Shown piece after piece: positions 37,245 through 47,800 of a DNA stretch of 64,000 bases; the first letter of the stretch is position 1, and each line of letters starts with the position of its first letter. The stretch spans positions 28,586,913-28,650,912 of the forward strand of contig JAAONU010000019.1 of NCBI GenBank assembly GCA_012932295.1. The letters run 5' to 3'. Position numbers and translations under genes: made by a program. The stretch comes from Cyclina sinensis. Lineage: Eukaryota; Mollusca; Bivalvia; Venerida; Veneridae. The notes beneath the pieces are model-generated. The model was not told where the DNA came from. It made no database searches and saw nothing but the letters and a program-made list of their open reading frames with translations.

Positions 37245-37519
37245 ACCCCTTGTGGCTGAGGGGCGCCTTTTAAGGTTAAGGGCTAGAATTGCAGCCACCG
37301 TTCAACCCTGCGTGATCGTAAGAGGCGACTAAATGGGTTTAAACGAGTGGAGTCTACGTATCTCGTAGCTCCAGCAGGTGGGGGTGGTTTTGACCCCGGG
37401 TGTTGCTTTTAAATTCGTAACACCCGAGGTTAGCCGAAATCATCTTTCCTGTTCGGCGCCATATGACCTAAACTATGTTGCGGCGCCGTAAAACCCAACA
37501 GATCAATCAATCAATCAAT
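37245..37519 (+). mobile_element. tRNA-derived SINE with AATC tail
   Basis: The head has an A-box-like TGTGGCTGAGGGGC and a B-box-like CGTTCAACCC. The body contains 'gttcggcgcc' and 'gcggcgccgtaaaacccaac', and the tail is (AATC)n. A perfect target-site duplication, CTAAATGCAACCT, flanks it at 37232-37244 and 37520-37532. It resembles the V-SINE-type families known from molluscs, but I cannot name the family. Confidence 0.88.
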
Positions 37520-37669
37520 CTAAATGCAACCTGCAAACTAGACACTAGACGACCGACTCAAACGCTCATTTCTTTTAAGGTCAAAGTCAAAATATAAATA
37601 TATGTAGAAGGTCCTTGTCTCTTGTAAGAATTATGTCTGATACGAGGACGACTGTGACGCCGTTATCTC

Positions 37670-38000
37670 AAGAGATGGTCTTTTCATCATCACCATCATC
37701 ATCATCATCAAGATAAATTATGCTTGTATCTCTTACCATCATTTGAAGATAATGGTTCGTATGTATTAGTTGCATTAAAATAAGTATCTTGTATGATCCA
37801 CAAAGAAATGTAGAACACAAAGAGCAAAAAGTGTAAAACACAATGTAATAATGTATACAATCTACTCGATAGGTAACTGCCCGCCGGTAAATGAGAGAAA
37901 TTATCTTAAAAACAAGCGTTAACCCCCTCCCGCCCACCCCACCCCTCCCTCCCCCCCAAAAAAAAAATAATAAAAATAAATAAATAAATAAAAAAACACA
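37670..38000. repeat. Low-complexity tracts
   Basis: An (ATC)n run at about 37684-37710, a C-rich tract at 37923-37957 and (AAAT)n at about 37964-37994. They create a false open frame on the minus strand. Confidence 0.8.
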
Positions 38001-38315
38001 ATCATTAACAGAACAACTGCCCAGCAAGTCTCGAAAAAGGATGAAGACTTAGTATACTTTTAGGTAAAATGCATGACCCTGTTCCCGGCAGCACCCATGT
38101 CTGAATATTAAAACTACAGTCTGTACAAAGATTCGAACATTGGGTGTGACAATTACGTTCGAACTAAAAACCGAAAAAAAAGTCAAACGTATACGTCACA
38201 TTGGCGATTTGTGACGAACTCGCACGTATTTGTCACACAGGTGTGACGTATTCGCACGTAATTGTCACACGGTGTGACAATTGCGTTTTGTGAAAATTGA
38301 GGTTCAACAAAGCTT

Positions 38316-38939
38316 TGCTGCTCTGTTTTAAACCAGACTGATGACTGAAAATCCAGACTATAGTCCGTTGGAAATGCATTTTGAATACATCAAAGAAAAG
38401 CTATAAAGTTGCAATTATAAGGAATCAGGTGTACATTTGCAGCGAAACGAATAAAATATTTACGATTTAGCCATGTAAGATGTATCAATTAATAATATAA
38501 ATGTTTGGTAAAAGAAGGTTAGTATCTGTAAGTTTGTAAACAATTTACTAAAGAAATCGAAGATAGAAACATATTTATTCTTATACACACTTAAACTTAC
38601 ATGGCTAAACCTAATAGACATTCTTCACCTAATTCACAATAGATCTTCTTATAGTCTAAACTGCTCCAGACTTCAGTTTAACGAAATTTGCATGCAGCGT
38701 CAAGACAATGTTTTAACTGCCTAATATAAAACTTTTTCTTTCAATCAATTTAGTCACAACATTAGAGTTTATATTGTGACGTGACCATTTTGTTTACTAG
38801 TTGCTTATTCATTCGACAACCGTACATCAAAGGCAAAAAGTGAATATTTACTAAATCATTTATCTCGATATTTAGGTCAATGTAATAATTGGCCCATTAC
38901 ATCACCGTTTACATTGCCTATCTGTCTCAAATACTTGAC
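38316..38939. other. Stretch without a recognisable gene
   Basis: AT-rich. No coding, RNA or transposon signal is seen. Confidence 0.5.
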
Positions 38940-39621
38940 AAACAGTATTTTGTTGCATATAATGGGACGTAGTCAGTGATAGGTAACTTTGCAGTACATG
39001 TATGAATATTCTCGCTTTTCCCCATACTTACATATCAAGTGTCTTAAGCCCTTTCTCACAATGCAAGGGCAGTAACATAACATTGCCTTGGTTATGATCC
39101 AGCCGTCGACAAAACACGACTAACCTAATATTGTCGAGTGAATGTATATGTAAAGCAGTAGAATTTTATACTCCTATAATGTTTTGTGTTGATTATAAAA
39201 TGTATAACATTTTATCAGGCTGCTTTCTTTACGCTTTAGGACTGCTGACGTTGCTACAATTGTTTATGAAAACAAACCATTTCAAATGTATTTGCTTAAA
39301 TAGTACTAGAGATGTAGTCTTTAATGATAATGGATTTAGGATGAAGCGGTTAACATTAACAACAAATAACGGAAGATACTCGGATATTAAGCATGCATAG
39401 AAAATGTATTGAAGCAAATATTCGATTAAGGAACGTGACATTCCTACTTCTGATAATACATGTCTATCTGTACATCTGAAATTGACATTTTTAATGCTTT
39501 ATTTTGAAGTTGACAATAACACCTTCCTGAAAAAAAGCAGTTGTATTCTCCAGTGTTTTGTATCTGAGTATATTTGTATCTGTATGAGTATATATTTGTA
39601 TCTGTAGTACTACTATTTGTC

Positions 39622-39812
39622 TGTCCGAGCTCAATTTGCAGAGCGCCTAACTTGCAAGCAGGAACTCGCAGGTTTGAGTCATGTTTCGTGTCTGAACATA
39701 TTTCTCCTCTTGTAAAAATATTAAGACGTATAGACTGCCCGATTAGGTCCGTTTGTATAGTTCCTGATTTGCAAGCAGGAGGTCGCAGATTTAGTTCTGT
39801 ATCGGGTCTGAA
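39622..39812 (+). repeat. Tandem pair of tRNA-Ala-like sequences, older copy
   Basis: Two tRNA-like segments: 39622-39697 with 'gagctcaatttgcagagcg', 'cttgcaagcagg' and 'ggtttgagtca', and 39736-39812 with GCCCGAT ... TATCGGGT ends. They match the pair in the array unit. TTGCAA at the anticodon-loop position again points to Ala(TGC). Degenerate. Confidence 0.6.
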
Positions 39813-40084
39813 AACTTTTCTCCTTCCATTAAATGGGTAAGGTTCGTGAGTTGACCAGTGCTTTTAAAGTTCATGAAAACTTTAGTCCAACAAAAAAGAG
39901 GGCACCTTGTTTTTATGTGTTTTTCTTCAGACAGACCGACCGACCGACAGACAGCAGCAAAGCAATATGCCGTCCCTTTTTCAAAGGGGGCATAAAAGTT
40001 GCAGAAGAAATATCTCCCCACACTTCACAGAAATATATTTGCTTTTGTGACACTAACCTCGCGCGTGAAGCCTTGTACAGCTGA

Positions 40085-41105
40085 ACATAAGATTCACATT
40101 GTCCGACACTTACTTCTCGTGTAAAGTCTGCGTACAGTTGTACATAAGATTCAATTTGTTTAACATTTACTTCATGTGTAAAGTCTCCGTACAGCTGTAC
40201 ATAAGATTCACATCGTGTGTAACTGGCTCTACGTAAGAAGCTTGCGAACGTAAGATTCACATCGTGTGTAACTGACTCTACGTAAGAAGCTTGCGAACGT
40301 AAGATTCACGTCGTGTGTAACTGACTCTACGTAAGAAGCTTGCGAACTTTAGATTCACGTCGTTTGTAACTGACTCTACGTAAGAAGCTTGCGAACGTAT
40401 CACGTCGTAACTGGCTCTACTAACTAATTCACTATTCACTAAGTTTGACACATACTTCATGTCTAACTGGCTCTACGTAAGAAGCTTGCGAACGTAGGAT
40501 TCACATCGTGTGTAACTGACTTTAGGTAAGAAGCTTGCGAACGTAAGATTCACATCATGTGTAACAGACTCTAGGTAAGAAGCTTGCGAACATAAGATTC
40601 ACGTCGTGTGTAACTGGCTCTACGTAAGAAGCTTGCAAACAGAAGATTCACGTCGTGTGACACTTACTGTACGTGTGGAGTCTGCATACACATGTATATA
40701 AGATTTACACTGTGTGACACTTTACATGTGAATTCTACAGCTGTACAAATGAATCACACCGTGTGACACTAACTTCACGTCTGAAGCGTCTGAAGAATGC
40801 GCACAGGTGTACATAAGAATCACATCGTGAGATATATTTTTCACCTGTGAAATCTACGTAAACCTGTACACAAGAATAAAACCGTGTGATACTTCACGTG
40901 TCAAGCTTGCGTACAGCTGAACATAAGATTGACACAGTATGTCACATACTTTACGTGTGAAGCTTGCATACAGCCGTTCATATGATTCACTACGTTTGAC
41001 ACATATTTCATGTCTAAAGCTTTCGTACAGTCGTACATAAGAACACATTAAACGAAACTGACTTCACGTGTGAAGCTTAAGTACAATTGCATATAAGATT
41101 CACAC
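40085..41105. repeat. 49-bp minisatellite with diverged flanks
   Basis: The regular core (about 40204-40670) repeats every 49 bp with 'gtgtaactgactctacgtaa', 'gaagcttgcgaac' and 'gtaagattcac'. On both sides are longer, more diverged relatives sharing 'acataagattcaca' and 'cgtgtgaagctt'. The minus-strand open frames here are repeat products. Confidence 0.9.
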
Positions 41106-42606
41106 TTAAGAATTGTGACAGTTTTTCCGAGTAGACCAAGAGTACCAGGACTTGTCTATCATACATCATGACAGAAATTACTTTTAAGTAACCCGTTTGT
41201 TAACTGGAAGTATCATATGGTCGTCATTATAATGAACGTGCTTTATTTTATTTTTCAAATTGCCTAAGTAAACGTGTATAAAATATTAGCATTCGTGGAG
41301 CTATCTATAAACAACATTGCATATCTTGAGCGACATTTGCGTCTTTTTATATATTAATATTGTGCAACACTGCTTTGTCTAATTGCTAAATTTCATTCAG
41401 TTGTGTTCTATCGTCTAATAATAGATAAATATAACACTTACCTCTAAAAATGTTTAAGGTGTATATATTTCGCTTTATAACGTTATTGTAATTTTCCGAT
41501 GTTATATTCGCCTTAACCTTGATACCGTTCCGGTGGGCGTATATGGTTGCTTACACGCAACCTTTTTGTATGTTAATTACAAACCTCTATCGGTATCACA
41601 AACAGGTCTCTCAGCCGTGTCTTCTATCTATCTATCTATCTTCCTTTGAGTCAAACCCCTACTGGGGACCTAGACTTTGCGCGTCAACTAGTAAGACGGA
41701 TAAAAACGATCATGAAAGAAAGAAAAAAAAGAAAAACAGTTAAAAACAGGTCTTCTCCACAGACAGTAATAAGCCAATCATTTAATTACCTCTTTCGTAA
41801 TTAAGTCTTGTGAAATATAAGAGCGTGGGGCAGACAAGGGCGGTTTCGATCAATTTATTGAGGTATGGAAAGGAAAGGGAGGATTAGTGAACGGATAAGA
41901 TTTTAGATCAACATGCAGAGAAAAGGTTAGAATGTGCAAATAAAAATAATATATTACGACAGCCCGAAAATAGTTCTTTACCAGGAGAAAAGAATGGTTT
42001 CGGTGTCTCTTTTCTCAGTCTCTCAGTATCGTTTTTTCTCAAAAATTTCTTTCCTCTCACGTGTCTTATGTCGCTATAAGTTTCCGTGACTTTTGTAACA
42101 TTTAATTTTTTGTTATGTAATAAATTTCTGTGTCATTTGTATCTTCTGAATTGTTATCTCAGTTATACTAGATAACACCATCTATAAAGTAGTCCGTTGC
42201 CTGACAAATTAAAAGAATTGCGAAAGACATTATTCTGAAAAGCCTTAAAACAAGAGGACCAAATGGTCCTGGGTCGCTCAACTGAAAAGAGACTATCAAA
42301 TAATAGTGTGTGGGAGTGGAGGGGGTGCGTGGATGCTAGTCATGCCACCGAGGGCATGTGTCAAATGGCAGATGATAAATAACAAAAATATCTTTAAACC
42401 TAAATCCATGGACTCTACAGTCATCGGAGAAAAGTAAGTAAAAGTGCCGCGATGTCTCTACATTGCTCTTCTGGATACAATTGAAACATAACATAATTCA
42501 AGCAAATTGCAGTAATACAATCTGCTATCAAACCATATTACTATGAGCATTTACCGTTTAAAGAAAGATGTGATGACGTATTTAACTTTACAAAATTAGA
42601 ATGGTA
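41106..42606. other. Non-coding flank with a bivalve-type repeat fragment
   Basis: No gene. A (TCTA)n tract lies at about 41626-41641. At 42250-42285 the words 'caagaggaccaaatggtcct' and 'gggtcgctcaactga' look like the start of the repeat class whose 3' end sits at 2776-2808. The rest of that element is not recognisable here. Confidence 0.5.
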
Positions 42607-44066
42607 AGATCAGACAGGAAGATCTGTGCTATTTCATTCCTAAGCAATACCATCAGACGGAAAGATCTGTGCTATTTCAGTCCTAAGCAAAACCATCAGA
42701 CGGAAAGATCTGTGCTATTTCATTCCTAAGCAATACCATCAGACGGGAAGATCTGTGATATTTCAGTCCTAAGCAATACCATCAGACGGGAAGATCTGTG
42801 CTATTTCAGTCCTAAGCAATACCATCAGACGGGAAGATCTGTGCTATTTCAATACTAAGCAATACCATCAGACGGGAAGATCTGTGCTATTTCATTCCTA
42901 AGCAAAACCATCAGACGGAAAGATCTGTGCTATTTCATTCCTAAGCAATACCATCTGACGGGAAGATCTGTGCTATTTCAGTCCTAAGCAATACCATCAG
43001 ACGGAAAGATCTGTGCTATTTCATTCCTAAGCAATACCATCAGACGGGAAGATCTGTGCTATTTCAGTCCTAAGCAATACCATCAGACGGGAAGATCTGT
43101 GCTATTTCATTCCTAAGCAATACCATCAGACGGGAAGATATGTGCTATTTCATTCCTAAGCAATACCATCAGACGGGAAGATCTGTGCTATTTCAGTCCT
43201 AAGCAATACCATCAGACGGGAATATCTGTGCTATTTCAGTCCTAAGCAATACCATCAGACGGGAAGATCTGTGCTATTTCATTCCTAAGCAATACCATCA
43301 GACGGGAAGATCTGTGCTATTTCATTCCTAAGCAATACCATCAGACGGGAAGATCTGTGCTATTTCAGTCCTAAGCAATACCATCAGACGGAAAGATCTG
43401 TGCTATTTCATTCCTAACCAATACCATCAGACGGGAAGATCTGTGCTATTTCAGTCCTAAGCAATACCATCAGACGGGAAGATCTGTGCTATTTCATTCC
43501 TAAGCAATACCATCAGACGGGAAGATCTGTGCTATTTCATTCCTAAGCAATGCCATCAGACGGGAAGATCTGTGCTATTTCAGTCCTAAGCAATACCATC
43601 AGACGGGAAGATCTGTGCTATTTCAGTCCTAAGCAATACCATCAGACGGAAAGATCTGTGCTATTTCAATACTAAGCAATACCATCAGACGGGAAGATCT
43701 GTGCTATTTCATTCCTAAGCAATACCATCAGACGGGAAGATCTGTGCTATTTCAGTCCTAAGCAATACCATCAGACGGGAAGATCTGTGCTATTTCATTC
43801 CTAAGCAATACCATCAGACGGAAAGATCTGTGCTATTTCAATACTAAGCAATACCATCAGACGGGAAGATCTGTGCTATTTCATTCCTAAGCAATACCAT
43901 CAGACGGAAAGATCTGTGCTATTTCAGTCCTAAGCAATACCATCAGACGGGAAGATCTGTGCTATTTCAGTCCTAAGCAATACCATCAGACGGAAAGATC
44001 TGTGCTATTTCAATACTAAGCAATACCACCAGACAGGAAGATCTATGCTATTTAATCCTAAGCTGT
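42607..44066. repeat. 43-bp minisatellite, ~34 units
   Basis: Units read 'ccatcagacgggaagatctg', 'tgctatttca', then one of three variants (ttcctaag, gtcctaag, atactaag), and 'caata'. The period is exactly 43 bp with no spacers. The variants are interspersed, which suggests repeated internal exchange. The array ends about 620 bp downstream of the claudin-like gene's stop codon. A single related unit occurs at 28607-28651. Confidence 0.97.
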
Positions 44067-44689
44067 CTAAACCTAAAAAAACAGAACTGGCGTCGCACTT
44101 TTTTCTAAATGTTCTTAGGAACAAAGTGACACTAATCGACATTTCTTTCCATTAAATTATGTAAAGACAATACCATCTTAGTATTTATTTGTTACTATCA
44201 TTGAATAGAAATCAAAGCGAAAATATAATGATATGTCATAGAAATAAAAATCTTCTCATTCTTTTCATAAAAGTGGCAAAATACTTTATAAAAGGCTCCT
44301 AAAAAGCTACCAAATAAGTTTACATTAAAAGCAAGCAGAAAACTAATACATTTACCATTAAAATATTTTGCTGCCTATGTAACATGTATAACACAATTTT
44401 ACATTTTGTAATATAGTTAAACACAATTTCCAGTAAAACGTTCGTAACCTTATTGGTTACAGTTTATATGGCTTAAAGTCTCTTCAGACACTGTACTTTC
44501 ACTGTTCATCAATTTCTTTTTCTTCGTCTCCTTCCAGCTGATCCTATCTCTCTCTCTTATCTTGCATCCGGTAACATTGCAGTGTTTTAATCAAATGGTG
44601 AAATATATATATAAGCATAAAACAGGCAAGTTATGAAATAAATGAAAAGTTTACACATTAACAGCAAATATTCAGAGCAGAAAACTGCA
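44067..44689 (-). other. 3' flank or 3' UTR of the claudin-like gene A
   Basis: No gene. It aligns in part with 28650-29090 next to the dead last exon. No clear single polyadenylation site can be chosen. Confidence 0.45.
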
Positions 44690-44877
44690 CTACATCGTTA
44701 CACTGACATTTCGGGTCCTAGACAGGAACAAAATCGCTCCTCCCACGAATGCTGCAATCAGGGCTATGATGGCGAGGCCAAAAGAGGCATGGAATGAACC
44801 TTCTCCGTACACCAGATCATAGACGTCGTCAGGAAACTTCGCAGCGAATATGATCACCCCGAGAAGGGCCAAAACAG
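44690..44877 (-). CDS. Gene A coding exon 3 with stop
   Basis: Acceptor ATCTTTTCAG, then 'AVLALLGVIIFAAKFPDDV' (rest of segment 3), a short second loop, segment 4 'SFGLAIIALIAAFVGGAILF', and a short tail LSRTRNVSVTM ending at TAG. Confidence 0.88.
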
Positions 44878-47800
44878 CTGAAAAGATTGACATGTAATAA
44901 TGAGACGTTCTTAAGTGTAACTCCTGTATGTCATCAAGGGGTGAAAGCATGAAGGTTCTATCTGATTCTTTTAATTGTAGGTATTAGAACAGTTTCGCTT
45001 TTCTCCCCTCGGCAAAATTGACAGGAGTTATATGTACACCAAAAACACTAATCTTACATTTGGGGCATAAAACCATTCTGGAATCCTCTTGTAGATGGGC
45101 AAGGTCTTCCATACAAGTTCAACTACGCCCTGATAATACACCAAATGAATGGTGAATATATGACGAATTTAAATGACTAGCTATACAGATGTTCCTAGAC
45201 ATAAATATATAGTAATATTATCCTTCAAAACAATAGTAGTGCACGATAATCGAAATGTTTATCTTACACTGACTAGAACTATCACTGAATGTGATCAATA
45301 ACCCCGCAATATCGGCTTGTCAAAGGAAAGGGAAGGGGTGAATTTAGAACAAATCATGCTCGTTTACACGTATTCGTGATCTTTCACACCAGGTTTGAGA
45401 AAGATAGTCCTAGAAATGTGGAAGTCATTTGCGTCGCTAGATTTTGCTATGACGGGCTGTAACATGCACAGCGGGCAATAGTGTGCATGAAAAACACGTC
45501 ATGCGCATCTACACTTATGAACATGCACGACAACTTTCAAATTAATAGTCTTAGAAATGTGGAAATGGTTCGCGTCACAGGATTTTGCTATGACGAGCCG
45601 TATAACCGTAGAGTGCGCATTGGCAAGCAGGAAAAATGCGCCACGCAAATCTACACTAATTGGTGAACATTCAAAGCAAGTTTTTAATTGATAGTCCTAG
45701 ATATGTGGATGCAGAATGCCTCACAAGATGTTGCTATGACGGCCCGTAAAACCGCAACTTTTAAAATTGATCGTCCTAGAAACGCGGAAGAAGTTCACAA
45801 GATTTCTGCAACGAAGACTGACCGACAAACTGACCGACCATAAGATCACTCCTTTTACATAAAGGCACTGAAGAATGCAGATCACATCAACAATCATTAA
45901 ACATAACTATTTCTTGTAAAAACTTACAGATAATATCAGCAATATTCTTCCCCCAGCTAAACTATGAAAAAAGGGGTTCCTTTTAAAGGTAAACTGTGAT
46001 ATCTCTTCTGCTAAAACAGAAATCTATTGAGATTAATAGAAGTCTGCTAGATAAACAAAATATCCACCAGAGTAAATAAAGCACATTAGCAAGTATTTCC
46101 TTGTTCACAAACTGATGGCCCAATTCAATATTATGGTAGAGCCTTATGGTATTTCACCAAGTTATTGAAATAGTTATTTACCTCCAGCAAAACTCATAAA
46201 TGCTGCTCCGATAGCAATGATTTGCTTGTCCTTCAGTATGAAGCCAAACAAAATCGCCAACAGTACACTGCCACCTAGTGACAAAATAGACAGGATCATC
46301 ATAGCACGGGTGGCATTGAGCCAGTCGGCCGAATCTGAAAATATAATGTAACTTTATTTAAGACGAGATTGATTTTAAAAAAGTTTGCTTCCATATAAGA
46401 TTAAGATCCAAAGTACATATTTAGATTTATTAACATATAACTTTAAATGACGACTTTTTTTAGAAGTGTGGCTACTTTCGCGACGATTTGGAAACTGTAG
46501 GAACTACGGTAAAATTCCGCAGAGGAATCAAACTCGTAATCTCCATGCTTAGAGCACAGTTTTCTGTATCTACTTTATTGTTATAGCTATGGTACAGAAG
46601 AGGTTACATATACATTGTATCTGTACACTTTTTGACAGGTATGTTTTAAAGGTCTTCAATTGCATCATGCTGATCTAGATTTCTAGAAGATACACAACTG
46701 ATATCATCCATGCCATAGTCTATTTTTATTAACTTCATTTCATGATAATGAGCTCTTCTTCAAGAAGAAATTGGAAAGCCTTCTACTTTCATAAAGAAAT
46801 TCAAACAGGCTTTTGTTCTATGAATTTCGACCTAACTGAAACATAATGGATGATCTTCCAGGGAAAAATTTCACAATTTCAAATTCAGTGATTTTTGCTT
46901 CTTTGTCACTTAGTAACGGCCGTATAATTGATGATCAAAATCAGATTTGCATTCGGAAAACTTATATCTGGCTCTGATATCGACGTACAATTTGCAAAAG
47001 GATCAGTTTTGATATCGACATCATTGAAAATTTGAAGACCTAGCACTGGTATTGACATTAGATCTGATTTCGATTAGTTTCCAGATATAGCTCTTACTTT
47101 GACAGTAGTTCTGTATTCGGAATCTAATCTAGCTTTGATATTGGATTTGTATTCAAAGGTTTCAGATCTAGTTTTGATTTCAACATCAGAACTATATTTA
47201 GAATCTTGCAGATCTAGGTCTGACATTGACATCAGATCTGTATTGACATTGACATCAGGTCTGTATTGACATTGACATCAGATCTGTATTGACATTCACA
47301 TCAGGTCTGTATTGACATTGACATCAGGTCTGTATTGAGTGATAGGCAGATTCCGAAATGCATATGCCAATGTTAGTGAAACCTGGGACATGATTTTAGG
47401 TCATTTTTTTCTTTTAAAAAAATATTTATCGATAAAGAAAATGTTACCTTTAACATTATCTTTAAATTGGAGCTCCTAACAATTTGTTTGCAACTTTTAA
47501 TGTAAAATAACTTTTCTTCTTTTATATATAAATGTCTCACTTAACATCTTTAGTTATTTTCGTAAACTGTTCGAAAGTAACGGGATTGGTTATCACATGC
47601 ACAGAGAGCTATTAACGACAATCGAATTATCGAGCGAGGTCAAGGCTACCCATACTGTACCAGTTTTTATCAGTGGATTGAAAAGGTTAATGGATTTTAA
47701 ATGTTCACAATAGATCTTTAAGTAAGATCTTTAGTAAAAATCTTGTTTAATTTGTTTTTATCTTTGACAATTTTAATGCTCCTGACATGCGCCTGCCTAG

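Larger units (their letters stand above)
35921..38315. mobile_element. 2.4-kb segment bounded by inverted repeats
   Basis: The left end reads AAGCTTTGTTGAACCTCAAT and continues 'tttcacaaaccgcaat' and 'gtcacaccgtgtgac'. The right end is the reverse complement of nearly the same ~50 bases. Inside each end 'gtcacac' words recur. No transposase is seen in between, only a nested SINE, an A-run near 36731-36751 and low-complexity tracts. The shared AAGCTTTG could be part of the terminal repeat or a target duplication. Two independent insertions in opposite orientation would look similar. Confidence 0.65.
38940..41905. repeat. Short paralogue of the 9.76-kb unit
   Basis: In the same order as the array unit, this block matches its 8320-8890 part (here 38953-39483), its tRNA-like part 430-770 (here 39600-39930) and its end 7500-7919 (here 41240-41905). 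The Helitron-like, mariner, Tc1-like and pogo-like insertions of the unit are missing. A minisatellite (40085-41105) fills the middle. Sequence identity is moderate, so this is an old duplication. Confidence 0.75.

Noticed and set aside
37668..38027. Minus-strand open frame of 119 codons
   Set aside because: It runs through (ATC)n, C-rich and (AAAT)n tracts; low complexity explains it.
42607..44066. CRISPR-like array of 43-bp repeats
   Set aside because: The units abut with no unique spacers, the DNA is from an animal genome and there are no cas genes. It is a minisatellite.
45926..45959. Possible 34-nt extra exon of gene A on the minus strand (donor TCT|GTAAGT)
   Set aside because: Its flanks resemble the 34.1-kb site of gene B, but 34 nt would break the phase between exons 2 and 3, and A splices well without it.
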